A DNA stretch of 64,000 nucleotides from S010-25 sp964441285 (GTDB lineage Bacteria > Pseudomonadota > Gammaproteobacteria > SZUA-229), in the NCBI GenBank assembly GCA_964441285.1, contig CAYTUK010000007.1, positions 62,001 through 126,000 of the forward strand. The letters run 5' to 3'. The notes beneath the pieces are model-generated. The model made no database searches and was not told the DNA's origin. It saw nothing but the letters and a program-made list of their open reading frames with translations. The position numbers and the translations under genes were made by a program. Positions within the stretch are counted from its first letter, which is position 1. Each line of letters starts with the position of its first letter. Below are positions 17,436 to 25,429 of the stretch, piece by piece.

Positions 17436-19040
17436 ATGAAAATACGCACGAAATTATTTATCTTCAGTTTAATTTTTGTTGCTATTGTGCCCTGGTTAGG
17501 GGTTCGCTTTGTGGATAAAATTGAACAGTCTTTATTGCAGGGGCAGGAAGAAACACAGTCGATGACAGCATCAGCAATAGCTATGGTGTTAAAAGGCTAT
17601 ACACGTCTGTTTAATATTGATAAAAATGCGTTATATGTTTATCCAGTTAAACATAATATTATTATAGATGGTTATGATGAAGACTGGGATCAGTTAAAGC
17701 AACGTTTTGTCTCCTATGCAGGTGGAAAATTTTCATTATTGCTGGCGAGCAATGCGAATTATTTATATGGTTTCCTGAAAGTAAAAGACAGGAATATTGT
17801 TTATCGTAATCCACGCAATGTCTCGCTCGATGCAAGCGACCACGTTCGGCTGGAATATATTGATAAAAATAACCAACTTAAGCGTCTGGTTTTAGTGACG
17901 GAAGGTCAGGGTAGTATTAGTGTGTATGCGGTAGATGATAGCTGGAAAACAGGCCAACCTGTATACACGGTAAAAGGTGTCTGGCGTGAAACGAAACAGG
18001 GTTATAATCTTGAATATCAATTACCTAAAGAATGGTTGCTGCCTGCCAGACAGTTTGTATTAAGTGTTGTCAATGTTTCCTCCGCAAGTACGCCCGCTTC
18101 AGAGACGATTGTTTCTACACATTCACCAAATAATAATGGATTAAATACATTATTATTTCAATCGCAGGCAATGCGTAATGTGATTAAAAATTTAAGTGAG
18201 TCGGATTCACACATTTGCATTATTGATAAATACCGTCGGGTTCGTGCAGTGACTGGTGGTTCGACATTCAGTGCATTGTTTTGTCAGCATATAGATAAGC
18301 TTAGTAACAACTTGATAACGGGAGCTTTGGCTGCACAGGTTCCGCTTAAGGAGGAGAATAAAAAGTTAGTATCGCGTATTAACCTGGGGCTTGAGACATT
18401 AATTGTTGCGGCACAACCTGTCTTTGATGGCGATAAAGTTATCGGTGCCGTGCTGGTAAGCAAAAACAGTCAGCGAGTGCTTTCGCTACAACGCGATACA
18501 TTAAATGATGTTATCGTTGCAACGCTGGTTATTTTTGTTCTTGTTATAGTTAGTCTGCTTATTTTCAGTTTCTGGCTGACATTTCGAATCAACCGATTAA
18601 AAAAGCAGACGACTTTGCTGATTGATGATAAAGGGCATTTTATCAGCCAGATTGATTTATCTGACGGTAAGAAAAATGATGAAATTGGTGATCTGTCACG
18701 CAGCTTTAATGTGTTACTGGGTAAACTTAATCGTTACTCCCATTTTCTTGAAACAGTCCCCAGGATGTTACCCCATGAAATATTAAATCCGGTGAACACG
18801 ATCAGTATGGCATTGCAGACAATGCCGCAGCAAACTAATCTAGCGGATATGGCCACACTGGAGAGTGCCATTAAACAGTTGCAACGTATTGTCTCGAGTT
18901 TAACTGAGGCGGCAAGCATTGATGATGGTTTAACCAGGGATGAAGTCAAACTATTTAATATTGCGGTGTTGCTCCATGAGTACGTGCAGAATTTACAGAA
19001 CCGGCAGGGTAAGAGTCCGTTACGCTGTAACCGCCCATGA
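17436..19040 (+). CDS. Sensor histidine kinase lacking its ATPase domain
   Basis: Membrane sensor protein of 534 residues. Membrane segments lie at about residues 7-22 and 358-380, framing a large periplasmic domain (with IIIDGYDEDWDQL near residue 75, a block I associate with kinases of the proteobacterial dedicated sortase system type). A HAMP-like region and a dimerisation/phosphoacceptor domain follow, with PHEILNPVN placing the histidine at about residue 447. The protein then stops 87 residues later at LRCNRP: the N, G1 and G2 boxes of the catalytic ATPase domain are missing, and moaB starts across the stop codon. It is probably a 3'-truncated remnant, unable to autophosphorylate alone. 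No response regulator is adjacent. Confidence 0.75.
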   Translation: MKIRTKLFIFSLIFVAIVPWLGVRFVDKIEQSLLQGQEETQSMTASAIAMVLKGYTRLFNIDKNALYVYPVKHNIIIDGYDEDWDQLKQRFVSYAGGKFSLLLASNANYLYGFLKVKDRNIVYRNPRNVSLDASDHVRLEYIDKNNQLKRLVLVTEGQGSISVYAVDDSWKTGQPVYTVKGVWRETKQGYNLEYQLPKEWLLPARQFVLSVVNVSSASTPASETIVSTHSPNNNGLNTLLFQSQAMRNVIKNLSESDSHICIIDKYRRVRAVTGGSTFSALFCQHIDKLSNNLITGALAAQVPLKEENKKLVSRINLGLETLIVAAQPVFDGDKVIGAVLVSKNSQRVLSLQRDTLNDVIVATLVIFVLVIVSLLIFSFWLTFRINRLKKQTTLLIDDKGHFISQIDLSDGKKNDEIGDLSRSFNVLLGKLNRYSHFLETVPRMLPHEILNPVNTISMALQTMPQQTNLADMATLESAIKQLQRIVSSLTEAASIDDGLTRDEVKLFNIAVLLHEYVQNLQNRQGKSPLRCNRP

Positions 19041-19630
19041 TGCACAATGACAACAAGAGTGAAGCAATGACGAATAAAACCATAAACAGTAAAACGATAA
19101 AGGATAAAGCGATAAAAAATAAAACATGGGTGCCAGTAAAAATTGTAATTTTAACAATCTCTGACAGTCGCACTGAGGCAGACGATACGTCAGGGGATGC
19201 ATTAGTTGAGCGCTTGACACAGGCCGATCATGTACTGGTCGAAAGAATGATTATAGTGGACGACAAATATAAAATTCGTGAAGCCATCTCACGCTGGATT
19301 GCCGATAAAAATGTTGATGTGGTGATCAGTACCGGGGGCACAGGTTTAACCGGCCGGGATATTACGCCAGAAGCCGTTAAGCCGTTATTTGATAAAGAGA
19401 TAGAGGGTGTCGGAGAACTGTTTCGTCTAGTTTCCTATGAGGAGATTGGTACTTCAACCATTGCTTCACGATGCATTGGCGGAGTGGCTAATGGTACCTT
19501 TATTTTCTGCCTGCCGGGTTCCACGGGTGCCTGTCGAACTGGCTGGGATAAAGTGATTGCACCACAGCTCGATTGCAATACACGGCCCTGTAATATCGTG
19601 GCACTCATGCCCAGGTTGCTGGAAAAATAA
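19037..19630 (+). CDS. moaB: Molybdopterin adenylyltransferase family protein MoaB
   Basis: Molybdenum cofactor synthesis protein of the MoaB/Mog fold. Conserved blocks: ILTISDSRTEADDTSGDALVE, STGGTGLTGRDITPEAV, EEIGTSTIASRCIGG, LPGSTGACRTGWDKVIAPQL and RPCN. The frame opens with an ATGATG overlapping the stop of the truncated kinase and has an odd Asn/Lys-rich N-terminus (NKTINSKTIKDKAIKNKT) before homology begins; the ATG at 19070 is an alternative start. A family B repeat separates it from moeA. With moaA and moeA it implies at least one molybdoenzyme in the cell. Confidence 0.93.
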   Translation: MMHNDNKSEAMTNKTINSKTIKDKAIKNKTWVPVKIVILTISDSRTEADDTSGDALVERLTQADHVLVERMIIVDDKYKIREAISRWIADKNVDVVISTGGTGLTGRDITPEAVKPLFDKEIEGVGELFRLVSYEEIGTSTIASRCIGGVANGTFIFCLPGSTGACRTGWDKVIAPQLDCNTRPCNIVALMPRLLEK

Positions 19631-19631
19631 A

Positions 19632-19766
19632 ACAGGATGACATGAACTGGAGTTTATTGCTGAGACACGCTGTAAATATCTCCCTGTACGCCCATCTGCC
19701 ACCTCCATGCGGCAGACGGTCACAGCAATAAACACCCAGTTCATATCCTAATAGTTAACGTAACAG
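19632..19766. repeat. Family B palindromic repeat
   Basis: Left arm GACATGAACTGGAGTTTATT (from 19639) pairs with right arm CAGCAATAAACACCCAGTTC (19722-19741), giving a stem of about 25 bases with a 55-60 base loop. Right tail is AGTTAACGTAACAGTCGTG. The left edge (ACAGGATGACATGAA) resembles the start of family A. It lies between moaB and moeA. Confidence 0.7.
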
Positions 19767-19822
19767 TCGTGTTTTGAGGGATGAGATTTCTCCCGCTATC
19801 GAAATAATAGAGTAAAGAAAAA

Positions 19823-21055
19823 ATGAATAATAAAACAAGTCCTGTTGACTGTTGTGATACGCCGAGTCTGATTTCGGTGGATGATGCCATTCATCGCATA
19901 TTAGAGCATACCACAGCACTACCTGAGACTGAAATCATCGTCCTTGACGATGCACTGGGTCGTTTTCTGGCAGAAGATGTTATTTCAACTATCAATGTAC
20001 CTGGTTATGATAATAGTGCAATGGATGGTTATGCCGTTCGCAGCAGTGAAATTTCCGCAGATATTGAATTACCTGTTTCACAACGGATACCTGCTGGCTC
20101 AGTTGGTTCGCCGCTGACTGAAGGCAGTGTGGCACGAATTTTTACGGGTGCACCAGTACCGCCGGGCGCAGATGCTGTGGTTATGCAGGAAAAGTGTACG
20201 GCGGGTGAAACCACAGTAACCGTTAATACCAGCGTTAAGGCGGGCACCAATATTCGCCGCGCAGGTGAAGATATTGCAGCGGGTAGTGTGGTATTAAAAG
20301 CGGGACAAAAGCTTCGCGCACAGGAAATGGGCTTGCTGGCATCGGTGGGGATTTCACAGCTAATGGTTTTTCGTCGACTAAAAGTGGCTACATTTTTTAC
20401 TGGTGATGAGCTGGTAAAACCAGGGCAAAAACTTGCTCCAGGTCAAATTTATAATTCTAATAAATATACGCTGAAAGGTTTACTGCAATCTTTTAATTGT
20501 GAAATTATTGACCTTGGCATCGTGCCAGATTCACTCGAAGCAACCCATAAGGTGCTGGCAAAAGCAGCAACTCAGGCCGATTTGGTGATTACCAGTGGCG
20601 GGGTGTCGGTAGGCGAAGAAGACTATGTGCGTGTAGCGTTGCAACAGCTGGGTGAGTTGTCGATGTGGCGAATAGCGATGAAGCCAGGTAAGCCAGTCGC
20701 GTTTGGTAAAATAGGGCAGACGCTATTTATGGGCTTACCGGGGAATCCGGTTTCTGTCTTTGTTACCTGTTTACTGTTTGCGCGTCCATTAATACTAAAA
20801 ATGCAGGGTGCAACTCAATACCTGCCACAGAAATTACTCATGACCTCCGGTTTTGCATGGCAAGCCGGTGGTCGGCAGGAGTATTTACGGGTGCGAATTG
20901 AGACTAAAAATAACAGGCCGGTGGTTACACTGTTTCCCCATCAGGGTTCGGGGGTGTTGAGTTCTGCCAGCTGGGCCGATGGTCTGGCTGAAGTAGACGA
21001 GGACATTAAACCGGGGGATAGTGTGAAATATCTACCTTTTCAGGGCTTATTCTAG
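19823..21055 (+). CDS. moeA: Molybdopterin molybdenumtransferase MoeA
   Basis: Inserts molybdate into adenylated molybdopterin. The 410-residue product has the N-terminal NVPGYDNSAMDGYAVR block, GAPVPPGADAVVMQE, the central TSGGVSVGEEDYV loop, MKPGKPVAFG and LPGNPVSVFV, and a C-terminal beta-barrel domain with REYLRVR-like sequence (RQEYLRVRIE). Length is normal. A family A fragment lies just downstream (21078-21114). Confidence 0.96.
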   Translation: MNNKTSPVDCCDTPSLISVDDAIHRILEHTTALPETEIIVLDDALGRFLAEDVISTINVPGYDNSAMDGYAVRSSEISADIELPVSQRIPAGSVGSPLTEGSVARIFTGAPVPPGADAVVMQEKCTAGETTVTVNTSVKAGTNIRRAGEDIAAGSVVLKAGQKLRAQEMGLLASVGISQLMVFRRLKVATFFTGDELVKPGQKLAPGQIYNSNKYTLKGLLQSFNCEIIDLGIVPDSLEATHKVLAKAATQADLVITSGGVSVGEEDYVRVALQQLGELSMWRIAMKPGKPVAFGKIGQTLFMGLPGNPVSVFVTCLLFARPLILKMQGATQYLPQKLLMTSGFAWQAGGRQEYLRVRIETKNNRPVVTLFPHQGSGVLSSASWADGLAEVDEDIKPGDSVKYLPFQGLF

Positions 21056-21077
21056 TTATGCCTTTGCTTGTGTAAGC

Positions 21078-21114
21078 GCGACACCCGCTATCCTTTTTAT
21101 CCATCCTGTTAGTC
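21078..21114. repeat. Family A repeat, right-end fragment
   Basis: GACACCCGCTATCC followed by TTTTTATCCATCCTGTTAGT, matching the reversed end of family A (ACTAACAGGATGGAT plus GCGGGTGTC) with the middle deleted. It lies between the convergent moeA and DUF302 genes. Confidence 0.6.
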
Positions 21115-21138
21115 ATTTAGCTTAAAGTAATCGCGGTA

Positions 21139-21654
21139 TTATTCAGTTGCAAATTTTGCAAAATTGGATAAAGCCTGCGCGATTTTTTGCAGCGCCTGTT
21201 TGCAGCCTTGAATATGATGCCTTGTTGCCAGGTAAGCAGGGGCATTATAGGCCAGCCAGACCTGTCCCTTTTTGTCTTTATAAGCCAGCGCCTTCTGTGG
21301 TAAATCGATAGCCACTGTTTGCGAGCAGAGTATTAAGGGGGTGCCGACTTTGGGGTTGCCAAAAATGAGTAATTGGGTGGGGCGTAAAGTTAAACCTACC
21401 TTTTTTGCACCAGCAGTGTGATTCACGCGCTTAAAGATAGTCATGCCTTTTTTATTTAAAATCGTTTCCAATCGGTTGATGGTTTCACTCACACTATGAT
21501 TGCTTTTGATTTTTATTAAACCGTTGTTTCTTAAATTATTGGTGGCTGGTTTTTCTGCCGCCTGCGCGACCGATTGTGTGCTGATAGCGCCAGATAAAAT
21601 GATTAAGAAGAAGGAAAGAGTGACTGCTTCTTTTAACATTATCGTCTTGAGCAT
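21139..21654 (-). CDS. Exported DUF302-family protein
   Basis: A 171-residue periplasmic protein of unknown function. A signal peptide (about residues 1-32, ending SVAQAAE) precedes a DUF302-type domain: KSNHSVSETINRLETILNKK, TIFKRVNHTAGAKKVGL, LLIFGNPKVGTPLILCSQTV, IDLPQKALAYKDKKGQVWL. DUF302 proteins often lie near sulfur or stress genes in proteobacteria. It is the most distal gene of the minus-strand group DsrE-like / porin / DUF302, but a terminator at 21722-21749 separates it from the porin, so it may have its own promoter. Start could also be methionine 6. Confidence 0.8.
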   Translation of the reverse strand: MLKTIMLKEAVTLSFFLIILSGAISTQSVAQAAEKPATNNLRNNGLIKIKSNHSVSETINRLETILNKKGMTIFKRVNHTAGAKKVGLTLRPTQLLIFGNPKVGTPLILCSQTVAIDLPQKALAYKDKKGQVWLAYNAPAYLATRHHIQGCKQALQKIAQALSNFAKFATE

Positions 21655-21721
21655 ACTGCCCCCATTGGTTTTATCCGTCTAATTATTGATTTTAATTTTT
21701 TATATTGAATTGTGTATGGGC

Positions 21722-21749
21722 AAAAAAATGGGGTTTTTTCAAACCCCAT
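21722..21749 (-). terminator. Terminator downstream of the second porin
   Basis: Read on the minus strand: perfect 9-base stem ATGGGGTTT / AAACCCCAT (21728-21736 and 21741-21749), followed by a run of seven T. It ends the porin transcript. Confidence 0.8.
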
Positions 21750-21839
21750 AACGCATCGATCATATCGTATTAACTAACGCAGTTTGGGTATGCCTCCCTA
21801 TTTGTTATTATTGCTGTGTAAAGCCGCTTCATTATCAGG

Positions 21840-21879
21840 AACCTCCGATTAATTTCATAAATTAATCGGAGGTTTTTTA
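21840..21879 (+). terminator. Strong plus-strand terminator without an upstream gene
   Basis: Perfect 16-base stem AACCTCCGATTAATTT / AAATTAATCGGAGGTT (21840-21855 and 21859-21874, loop CAT) followed by T-rich sequence on the plus strand. Both flanking genes are on the minus strand, where the sequence lacks a T run, so this may end a short plus-strand RNA or act only as a hairpin in the porin mRNA. Confidence 0.65.
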
Positions 21880-21904
21880 GCTTTGTTGGATTAAAAAATA
21901 GCGC

Positions 21905-23233
21905 CTAAAAGATAGTAATGATTGATAGAGATGCACGGTCATCCAGGCCATCAAGTATCTTGTTAGGACCACTGTTTGAAGATAGATTAGGTGCTTTCGC
22001 ATTTCTAAACTCATAGTTGAAGGTTATACGAGCTTTCTTGTTAAAGAAGTATTGCGCACCCACTGTGGTGGTATCGAACTGCCTTTCTTTCGCTGAAACA
22101 TTGGTCATCCGATCATAGGTGTCATAGCGAATATCCAGCTCAAGATTAGACAGTAGATTGTAGCCAAAAGACCCATACCAGCCGTTTGCTTTACCATCGG
22201 TTGCAACATTAAATGATGCAATAGCAGTTTTTGCCTTGTTTTTTGAACCAGCAATTGCAGCGCCATCGGTGCCGGTGAAGATCATGCCATTAGCATTAAT
22301 GTATTCAAACGCAGCCTGGTATTTGCCCTTATGGAAGGTTGCTCCCAAACCATCACGGGTTCGATTATAAGTGCCTGCGCCTGCGTTAATGAGTGTACGT
22401 TTGCCATGCTGATACCAGGCGAACATTTTTAAGCTCTGCCGCCGAGCGCCTTTGCTGCCATTAAAAATCAGTGCTGAAGACCAGTACAGGTAGAGCTCTT
22501 TATTATTATTGTTGTCACCACGATCTATGCCATTACCGTTACCGATCATGACAGCGTAACTGTGTTCCCATGCGCCGAAATCAAAAGCATCAAAGACCTG
22601 AACACCAATATCACGAAACGCACCGACAGGGCCATTAGGTTTATTTGCGTCTTTATTTAAAGGGTCATTACCATTACCATTAAAAAAACGTTCTAATAAT
22701 AAGCCGTTGGTGACGTTGGTGAAGTTAGTGTAGTTAAATACATGGATGGCCTGCAGGGCTTCTTCAGCGCCCGGCGTTTTAAATTGACCAATACGAATGC
22801 GCGCGCCTTTAATGTGATTTAAAGTGATACTGGCATCAGTGAGTTTGGCGCTGCTTTTACCTCCACCTGGAACGGTAATCCCATCATTACCGAATTCAGC
22901 AAGGAAGAAATAGTTGACATTGGGGTCGAGTGGGAAACCCGTGCCACGCACCCCAATACGCGCCCGTCGAATTTGAAACTGTGAATTGGATTTAAGGTCG
23001 GGGCCAATCTCATTAAAGATTGCGCTCTGTCCTTTCCAGTGACCGGCTTTCAGTTTGGTGCCATTGGTTGTTTGGAATTCTGGCTGAATAAAGCCCCAGA
23101 CTCTGGCTCGCGCAGACTGACTATCGCGCTCTGTCCCCTGTAACATTAGCCAGTTTGCGGCCTGTGCGGTTGAAGCGCAGACCAATAGTGTTGCTCCCAG
23201 TGTTTTTAATAATAGTTTTTTCTTACGGTTCAT
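21905..23233 (-). CDS. Phosphate-selective-porin-like outer membrane protein
   Basis: A 442-residue outer membrane beta-barrel resembling the OprO/OprP group. Signal peptide residues 1-25 (LVCASTAQAA), then FIQPEFQTT, FQIRRARIGVRG and DPNVNYFFLAEFG blocks typical of that group, a glycine-rich loop, and a C-terminal strand ending in Phe (ASLSIITIF). A GGGAGG ribosome site precedes the ATG. It lies 57 bases after the periplasmic DsrE-like gene on the same strand and is probably co-transcribed. It may carry sulfur compounds or other anions; this is inference from context only. Confidence 0.8.
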   Translation of the reverse strand: MNRKKKLLLKTLGATLLVCASTAQAANWLMLQGTERDSQSARARVWGFIQPEFQTTNGTKLKAGHWKGQSAIFNEIGPDLKSNSQFQIRRARIGVRGTGFPLDPNVNYFFLAEFGNDGITVPGGGKSSAKLTDASITLNHIKGARIRIGQFKTPGAEEALQAIHVFNYTNFTNVTNGLLLERFFNGNGNDPLNKDANKPNGPVGAFRDIGVQVFDAFDFGAWEHSYAVMIGNGNGIDRGDNNNNKELYLYWSSALIFNGSKGARRQSLKMFAWYQHGKRTLINAGAGTYNRTRDGLGATFHKGKYQAAFEYINANGMIFTGTDGAAIAGSKNKAKTAIASFNVATDGKANGWYGSFGYNLLSNLELDIRYDTYDRMTNVSAKERQFDTTTVGAQYFFNKKARITFNYEFRNAKAPNLSSNSGPNKILDGLDDRASLSIITIF

Positions 23234-23290
23234 CTTTTATCCTCCCGGATACCTGCCTGGTTTTATTAGTATGTTTTATGCGTATATTTT

Positions 23291-23734
23291 TTAAGGTTTA
23301 ATCAGTTTGTAGCCCTTGTCCATTAATTGAACAATGCGTACCACGCCGGCAGAGACGGGGACAGCATGGCTATTCAGTACAGGTTTGTGACCTAATTTCC
23401 GCGTCATCGCAGCAATAGTGTTTTTGCATGCTGAGAATCGTACGCCGCTAGATGACAGACGGCTGATGCGATTGGTGTCGGCATTGTCTTTAAACAGTAA
23501 ACGTAATCCGGGGCCAAAGGCAACAATTTCTATATCGACTTTATCCTGGCCATAATATTTGAGCAGATTTGAGGCAACATTAAGCACCAGTGTTTGCTTA
23601 AAAGGATTCGGGTCGCTGATCTGCAATACAATTCTTTGTTCTGCGAAGGGTTTGCTACTTTCGGATGCCTGTGCTTGATAGCTAAAGGGTATCGCTATCA
23701 AGAAAAGCAGAAGTAATGCGGTAAGTTTTTTCAT
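23291..23734 (-). CDS. Periplasmic DsrE-fold protein
   Basis: A 147-residue exported protein of the DsrE/DsrF-like superfamily. Signal peptide residues 1-23 (LLLLFLIAIPFSYQAQAS), then IVLQISDPNPFKQTLVLNVA, VDIEIVAFGPGLRLLF, a conserved cysteine at about residue 103 in FSACKNTIA, and the C-terminal GVVRIVQLMDKGYKLIKP. Family members are thought to bind or transfer sulfane sulfur through this cysteine. It is divergent from the ECF sigma gene and precedes a porin. Its domain resembles the C-terminal half of the anti-sigma protein at 24692-25429 in the cysteine motif and the last block. Confidence 0.85.
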   Translation of the reverse strand: MKKLTALLLLFLIAIPFSYQAQASESSKPFAEQRIVLQISDPNPFKQTLVLNVASNLLKYYGQDKVDIEIVAFGPGLRLLFKDNADTNRISRLSSSGVRFSACKNTIAAMTRKLGHKPVLNSHAVPVSAGVVRIVQLMDKGYKLIKP

Positions 23735-23913
23735 AAATCGCTCCGGTTATCAGGGTTTATTGTTGTATTTTTAATATTTACAGCGTTAGTGTTCTGTGAA
23801 CTATGGATAGACGTGATAAGACAGTGTTTATTCATTAATTTTTTTAAAAAATTATTTATATTTTATTAACTGCTGGCAGGCTTGAAAAATCAGCCAATGT
23901 ATTAATTTAGATC

Positions 23914-23950
23914 AAAAATCATACCTGATTAGAAATCTTGTATGATTTTT
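23914..23950. promoter_or_regulatory. Nested palindrome in the divergent DsrE/sigma control region
   Basis: Outer perfect 11-base arms AAAAATCATAC (23914-23924) and GTATGATTTTT (23940-23950), with an inner GATT-AGA-AATC palindrome in the 15-base loop. It sits between the divergently transcribed DsrE-like and sigma genes. It could be an operator or a hairpin terminator. The rest of 23735-24143 holds a 10-base tandem repeat (24045-24070, unit GGTGGCTGCG) and no gene. Confidence 0.5.
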
Positions 23951-24143
23951 TATTGTGGTATACTTTTATTTGTTTTGTATCTATTTGTAAACGGCTCGTA
24001 GATTATTTTGGTGGGCTTAATTTCAGCCTGATGTACGTTAGCCTGGTGGCTGCGGGTGGCTGCGGGTGGCAGGCAAACAGTTGTGTGACTCGATGGTGGT
24101 GTTGGAATAAATGCCGTCATCCCACGTCTTTACGGAGTGTTGT

Positions 24144-24692
24144 ATGAATAAAATTAAACATGCGTTGGCAGCGTTTAGTTTAAAAGCCGATTTTGCTGAA
24201 AGGCGGCATAAGCTGTATAAAATTGCGTATTCCTGGTCGCATAACGCCGCATTAGCGGATGATCTGGTACAGGATACGATGTATAAAGCAATAAAAAATG
24301 CGGGTAGTTTGCGTGACGTAGGAACCCTGGATACCTGGTTATACCGGATTTTGATTAACTGCTGGCATGACTATCTGCGTACCAGTGGAAGAAATGTTGA
24401 GTTGTTTGATCTTGATGATGAAAAACAGCTTGAACATGCGGATTCCTATCAGCAGTCGCAAATTGTAAAACGTGTCCGTGCATCGGTGGCACAATTACCC
24501 TTGCCCTTACGTGAAGTGGTAACACTGGCAGATTTTGCCGAATTTAGTTATATACAAATTGCCGAAATTGCAGATATTCCAATCGGTACTGTTATGAGCC
24601 GCCTGTTTAGAGCAAGGAAAATGTTGAAAGAACAACTGCTGGAATTTGGTAACGAAATAAGCGGTTATGGCAAACTGAGGAGAGTGAAATAG
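24144..24692 (+). CDS. ECF-family RNA polymerase sigma factor
   Basis: A 182-residue extracytoplasmic-function sigma factor. Region 2 is seen at RRHKLYKIAYSWSHNAALAD followed by DLVQDTMYKAIKN and TWLYRILINCWHDYLR; region 4 at LPLPLREVVTLADFAEFSYI with IAEIADIPIGTVMSRLFRAR. The start ATG at 24144 is chosen because ACGGAG lies seven bases upstream and homology begins soon after; the longer frame adds residues without support. A GGAATAA...CGTCTT pair (24104-24130) could be an ECF-type promoter but lies very close to the start codon. The stop overlaps the anti-sigma start (TAGTG), so the two are co-translated. Confidence 0.9.
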   Translation: MNKIKHALAAFSLKADFAERRHKLYKIAYSWSHNAALADDLVQDTMYKAIKNAGSLRDVGTLDTWLYRILINCWHDYLRTSGRNVELFDLDDEKQLEHADSYQQSQIVKRVRASVAQLPLPLREVVTLADFAEFSYIQIAEIADIPIGTVMSRLFRARKMLKEQLLEFGNEISGYGKLRRVK

Positions 24693-25429
24693 TGAACACG
24701 ATGCAGCTTTCAGATGGAGATCTGAATATGTTTGTTGATGGGCAGCAGGCTGATCAGGAAGCACAACAGATACGTGAGGCGATGTTATCTGATCCGCAGT
24801 TAAGGGAACGGGTTTGTCAGCTTAAAGCGGTGCGTGAGCTGATTTCTTATGCGTACAGTGATGCCCCTCGCTCAGACCTGGAACGACGTGTACATAGAAA
24901 TTACAGGCATAATATTTATACGACGATTGCCGCATCAATCCTGTTGGTGTTGGGGACGCTGATTGGCTGGTATGGGCATAATTTTTCAGCCCAGTCGTCG
25001 GCGATGGTTAACTCGCGTGAAGTTTTTGAATATTTTGCAAAAAATATGCCTGTTAGCCATGTTGGACGAAAGATAGTCATACATGTATCAACCGGAAATT
25101 TGCTGGCGCTTAAAAAGACACTGGATGAAACTGAGCAATTATATAAAAGCTATCGAGCAGCAGGTGTACCGCTATCGATTGATATTGTGACCAATAAAGG
25201 TGGGATTAATTTATTACGTGTCGGGGTTACGCCGTATGCAAATCGGATTGCACAAATGACTAAAAAATATGGCAATATTCAGTTTTTTGCCTGCTCACGT
25301 TCTATTGCCAAAGAGAAGAAAAGAGAGGGTAGAGATATCGTTATGTTACCCGAAGCACATATTGCGCGATCAGCAAGAGATATAATCCCCGCGCTGCTTG
25401 ATAAAGGCTGGATATATATTAAGGTTTAG
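24692..25429 (+). CDS. Anti-sigma factor with DsrE-like periplasmic domain
   Basis: A 245-residue inner membrane protein encoded directly after the sigma factor, start GTG with GAGGAG upstream. Residues 1-70 look like an anti-sigma cytoplasmic domain (LSDGDLNMFVDGQ, EAMLSDPQLRERVCQLKAV) without the HxxxCxxC zinc motif. One membrane segment follows (about 76-95). The periplasmic part (about 125-245) has DsrE-fold features: KIVIHVSTGN, LSIDIVTNKGGINLLRV, a cysteine at about residue 201 in FFACSRSIA, and RDIIPALLDKGWIYIKV, which matches the end of the free DsrE-like protein. I infer sensing of periplasmic reactive sulfur or redox state; this is not shown. Confidence 0.75.
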   Translation: MNTMQLSDGDLNMFVDGQQADQEAQQIREAMLSDPQLRERVCQLKAVRELISYAYSDAPRSDLERRVHRNYRHNIYTTIAASILLVLGTLIGWYGHNFSAQSSAMVNSREVFEYFAKNMPVSHVGRKIVIHVSTGNLLALKKTLDETEQLYKSYRAAGVPLSIDIVTNKGGINLLRVGVTPYANRIAQMTKKYGNIQFFACSRSIAKEKKREGRDIVMLPEAHIARSARDIIPALLDKGWIYIKV

